From positions 69,484,926 to 69,548,925 of the forward strand of contig CM049309.1 in assembly GCA_026874595.1 (NCBI GenBank): a stretch of 64,000 bases of DNA, read 5' to 3'. A program made the translations under genes and the position numbers. Positions within the stretch are counted from its first letter, which is position 1. Every line of letters begins with the position of its first letter. The notes beneath the pieces were generated by a model, which worked only from the letters and a program-made list of their open reading frames with translations, was not told the origin of the DNA and made no database searches. This document shows positions 60,690-64,000 of the stretch, piece after piece. Source of the stretch: Sipunculus nudus (Eukaryota > Annelida > Sipuncula > Golfingiida > Sipunculidae).

Positions 60690-63065
60690 GTTTTAAATCA
60701 ATGAGCCAGTCAGGTGAAAACATGTGAAAGCGAAAAGATAATATGACATGCCCAAATAATGTCAAGGCTGGGCGACTGATTAAACAAATGTCATAACATG
60801 ACATATCTTGTATGCATGATTAAATGATTTTAAATGAATGACCAAGTCAGGTGAAAGAGAAAAGATAATAAAGACGTGCCGAAATAATGTCAAGGCTAGG
60901 TAACTGATTAGACAAATGTCAAAACATGACATATTGTGTATGAAAGAATGTCAAGACATGATATTAAGCTGGTTGGCATGAAATGTCCAGATATATTGGT
61001 GTCAAAAGAACAACAAGACATGGCAGCTGGTTTGTGTCAAATTAATGTCAAGTCATAACAGCTAGTTGGTGTCAGATGAATTTCAAGTCATGGCAGCTGG
61101 TTGGTGTTAAATGAATGTCACGATAAGGCAGCTGGTTGGTGTCAAATGAATGTCATGTCATGACAGCTGGTTGGGGTCAAATGAATGTCAAGATATGACA
61201 TCTGATAGATGTGACAAGAAAGTCAAGAACAAAGTTGTCAGTTTGTGTCAAAGGAATGTCAAGACATGACAGCTGGTTGATGCCAAATGAATTTCAAGAC
61301 AGGGCAGTTGATGCAAAATAAAATGCTAAGGCTAGGCAACTGATTGAACAAATGTCAAAACATGACATATCTTGTATGCGTTAAAGAATATCAAGACATG
61401 ATATTAAGCTGGTTGGCATAAAAAATGTCCAGACATGGCAGCTGGATGCTGTCAAAAAATTGTCAAGATATGGAATTCCAGTTGGTGTCAAAAGAATATC
61501 AAGACATTGCAGCTGGTAGGTGTCAAATAAATGTCAAGTCATGAAAGCTGGTTGGTGCCAAAAGAATTCTCATGACATGACACCTGGTAGGTGTCAAAAG
61601 AAAGTCAAGACAGGGTTGTCAGTTTGCATCAAAAGAATGTCAAGACATGGCAGCTGGTAGGTGTCAAACCCATGTCAAGACAAGACAGCTGGCTGGTGTC
61701 AAACTAACGTCAAGACATGACAGGTGGTTGGTACCAAAACAATGTCAAGACATGACATCTGGTAGATGAGACAAGAAAATCAAGACAGGGTTGTCAGTTT
61801 GCATCAAATGAATGTCAAGACATGACAGCTGGTTGATGCCAAATGAATTTCAAGACAGGGCAGTTGGTGCCAAAATAATGCCAAGGCTAGACAACTAATT
61901 GAACAAATGTCAAAACATGACATATCTTGTATGCGTGAGATAATGTCAAGACGTGATATTCAGCTGGTTGGCATAAAAAAAGTCCAGACATGGCAGCTGG
62001 ATGCTGTCAAAAAATTGTCGAGATATGAGAGCCAGTTGGTGTCAAAAGAATAACAAGACATGGCAGCTGGTAGGTGTCAAGATGAAGTCGAGATCAAGCA
62101 GATGGTAAATGTCAAAATTAAGTCAAGACATGGCAGCTGGTTTGTGTCAAATGAATGCCAAGTCATGACAGCTGGTTGGTGTTAAAAGAATGTCAAGACA
62201 TGGCGGCTGGTAGGTGTCAAATAAATGTCAAGACATTGGAGCTGGTAGGTGTCAAATGAATGTCAAGACACGGCAGCTGGTTTGTGTCAAATGAATGTCA
62301 AGTCATGCCAGCTGGTTGCTCTTTGATGAATGTCAAGACAGGCAATCTGGTTGATGTCAAAATGATGTCAAGACAGGGCAGCTGGAGGTGTAAAATGAAT
62401 GTCAAGACATGAGAGCTGGTAGGTGTGACAAGAAAGTCAAGACAAGGTTTTCATTTTGCGTCAAAAGGATGTCAAGACAGGAAAGCTTGTTAATGTAAAA
62501 TGGATGTCAAGACAGGGCAGCTTGTTGGTATTAACAAAGTGGCAAAACGTGGTTATTAGCTTCTCAAAGACGATAGCAGTCAGATGTCCTAATACTTTTC
62601 AGACGTAGCACCTTCTTGGTATCAAAAGAAAGGGCCAAGGCGAGGCAGTTAGTATCTGTCAAAAAGATGCCAAGACATGACAGCTGGTTGGGATCAAGAG
62701 AATGTCAAGACATGGCACCTAGGTTTCGTCAAACGAATGTAAGGTCTTGGCACATGGTTGGTATTAAAAGAGAGATCCGGACTCCGCTGATTGTTGGTGC
62801 TAACACAAAACCAGGAAAGTTCTGCTGTTTGCCAGTGCCAGACGAGTGTCAGGAAATGACAACTGGATGATGCCAAAAGAATAGCAAGACATATGGTGGC
62901 ATATCAAGGCAAAAGTTTGTGCAAAACGGATTTCAAGACGAGTCACTTCGTAGATCCAAAATTCTGTCAAGGCAGCTTGTCAGTGTCAAACGTCCGTTCA
63001 TGACAGCTGTTTGAAGCGAAAACGAGTGTCAAACAATGGCACCTGTATGGAGCCAAAAGAACGCT
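60690..63065. repeat. Degenerate 35-bp minisatellite with higher-order structure
   Basis: About 2.4 kb of units near 35 bp: tggttggtgtcaaatgaatg followed by tcaagacatgacagc, with many substitutions and small indels (roughly 65-70 units). A longer block starting gaacaaatgtcaaaacatga occurs at about 60907, 61343 and 61899 with similar following units, giving a higher-order period of about 435-556 bp. 35 is not a multiple of 3 and frames are broken, so it is not coding. Lies downstream of the gene. Confidence 0.85.
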
Positions 63066-63619
63066 GAGTATCTGAACTGGAGCAATAAAATACAAGTATA
63101 TCGCAGACGTGTTTCACTGAAGAGAACCCACATTTCCAGACCTCCGAACGCAAGATACGAAATCTATTAGACCCAGTTGTGGCTGTTTACTTTTTACTAC
63201 AGAGCAACAGCTGGGTCTAGAAATTTACCAAACGGTTACTAATAGAAAACAAAATTTAGTACATGTCCGGATATTTTGACAGCAAACAGGTTACTGGTTA
63301 TATATTAAGGGGAAAACTGAGATGAAACACGTTCGACTTTCTTTGAGAGTTGTAAGTATTCTAATCGTGGGAAGAACATTGGGTGACCCAATAAAGAGAA
63401 GAAAAAAAAAAACGGAAGTATTATAATTTGTCTGTTGCTGCCTATGCCTTTCCTTCACCACAATATGCATAGAAGGGTTTACATGTGGTTTTGGTATACT
63501 TGTTGAGTCTTTGTTACGTAATTCGTCCATGGACTTAATTTTTTGCCTAAATATAACTGGTGTAACCAGTTTTCTCCTGCAACTTTGGTTCTGGACAGTC
63601 GGGTAAAACGTTCAGCAAT
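63066..63619. other. Intergenic sequence, nothing recognised
   Basis: No gene, repeat unit or termini recognised between the minisatellite and the SINE-like segment. The short minus-strand ORF 63291-63530 has no domain similarity. Confidence 0.45.
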
Positions 63620-63775
63620 CCCCGGTTAGGACCCGAGTTACATCCCCGGCGTGGCTATGAGAGAGGGCTGAAGTGATCCGTTATAAAAGGCCATTGGTTT
63701 CTCCGTGTTCTCCAGTTTTTCCTCATTCCAGCACCGCTACAGAGTAGCGAACGCCACCAGTTGAGCTATGCCCAT
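63620..63775 (-). repeat. Possible tRNA-derived SINE
   Basis: On the minus strand from about 63775, GGGCATAGCTCAACTGGTGG resembles a tRNA 5' end with A box (TAGCTCAACTGG, one base off consensus). A short stem GCTAC..GTAGC follows. No good B box was found, and the segment is GC-rich compared with its surroundings. Could equally be unrelated sequence. Confidence 0.3.
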
Positions 63776-64000
63776 TTCGAGTGACTCGATTATTTAAAAT
63801 AACTATTTGTACAATCCAGGCAAATAAATAAAGTTTATAAACTTTTCTTAGATTAAAGACTTCAGAGAGTCGCTACCAGCCAATGTTTTAAAGAGAATCG
63901 ATGTCACATACTGGCACGGCCAAATCACCAGTACCACTCAGTGTCGTAGTGCCACCTGCAGAAGAAATCTTAAACTACAACCTTTGATAGTTTATGTGAG

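Noticed and set aside
62616-62870. 84-codon ORF over the end of the minisatellite
   Set aside because: Chance frame in 35-bp units; 35 is not divisible by three and the frame breaks in adjacent units.
60690-63065. CRISPR-like array of regularly spaced repeats
   Set aside because: The repeat is contiguous, with no unique spacers of constant length, in an animal genome.

Overview
The window looks like AT-rich nuclear DNA from a marine bivalve mollusc. Evidence: a split animal gene with canonical GT/AG introns, almost no coding sequence outside it, and abundant short non-autonomous repeats with (GTCY)n microsatellites and tandem cores of the kind described as pearl / Helentron-associated (HINE) elements in bivalves. 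The clade call is inference; no species is claimed. All coordinates and alignments were read by eye.

One gene is certain. Five coding exons on the + strand (1219-1332, 4120-4274, 42414-42533, 55672-55734, 57262-57384 plus stop) join in frame into the C-terminal 192 codons of a five-pass Yip1-domain Golgi protein of the YIPF1/YIPF2 type. The N-terminal exons and promoter lie upstream of the window. The introns are 2.8, 38.1, 13.1 and 1.5 kb. A 3' UTR follows, possibly to a poly(A) signal near 60544, with an inverted-repeat MITE inside it.

By eye, roughly 30% of the window is HINE/pearl-like repeats: about 1540-3757, 5040-5541, 7885-9494, 13691-15031, 20770-23699, 23830-26318, 26556-26759, 29885-30780, 38632-39739, 41906-42398, 42709-44380 (with another nested inside) and 47960-51991. 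Several families with unrelated cores share three things: a left terminal hairpin followed by a GTCY microsatellite, a 12-bp palindrome close to GGTGGCGCCACC in each core unit, and a right end made of a small hairpin followed at once or after a short spacer by CTWGTT. Other mobile DNA: a pogo/Tigger-like element (15734-16542), a hAT-like element (6892-7785), two more inverted-repeat elements (6346-6766, 15041-15531), two copies of the end of a transposon with a Cys-rich ORF tail (9567-9955 and 47004-47237), tRNA-like SINE heads (35935-36030, 63620-63775) and a three-copy dispersed repeat (11725, 31785, 47449). Downstream of the gene, about 60690-63065, is a degenerate 35-bp minisatellite with higher-order structure.

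The rest of the introns is AT-rich sequence without recognisable genes. I saw no tRNA, rRNA, CRISPR or second protein gene. The most interesting points are the terminal signature and palindrome shared across repeat families, a repeat that reaches to within about 16 bp of a coding-exon splice acceptor, nested and multi-headed repeat arrays, nuclear-receptor-like half sites in a repeat core, and the MITE in the 3' UTR.
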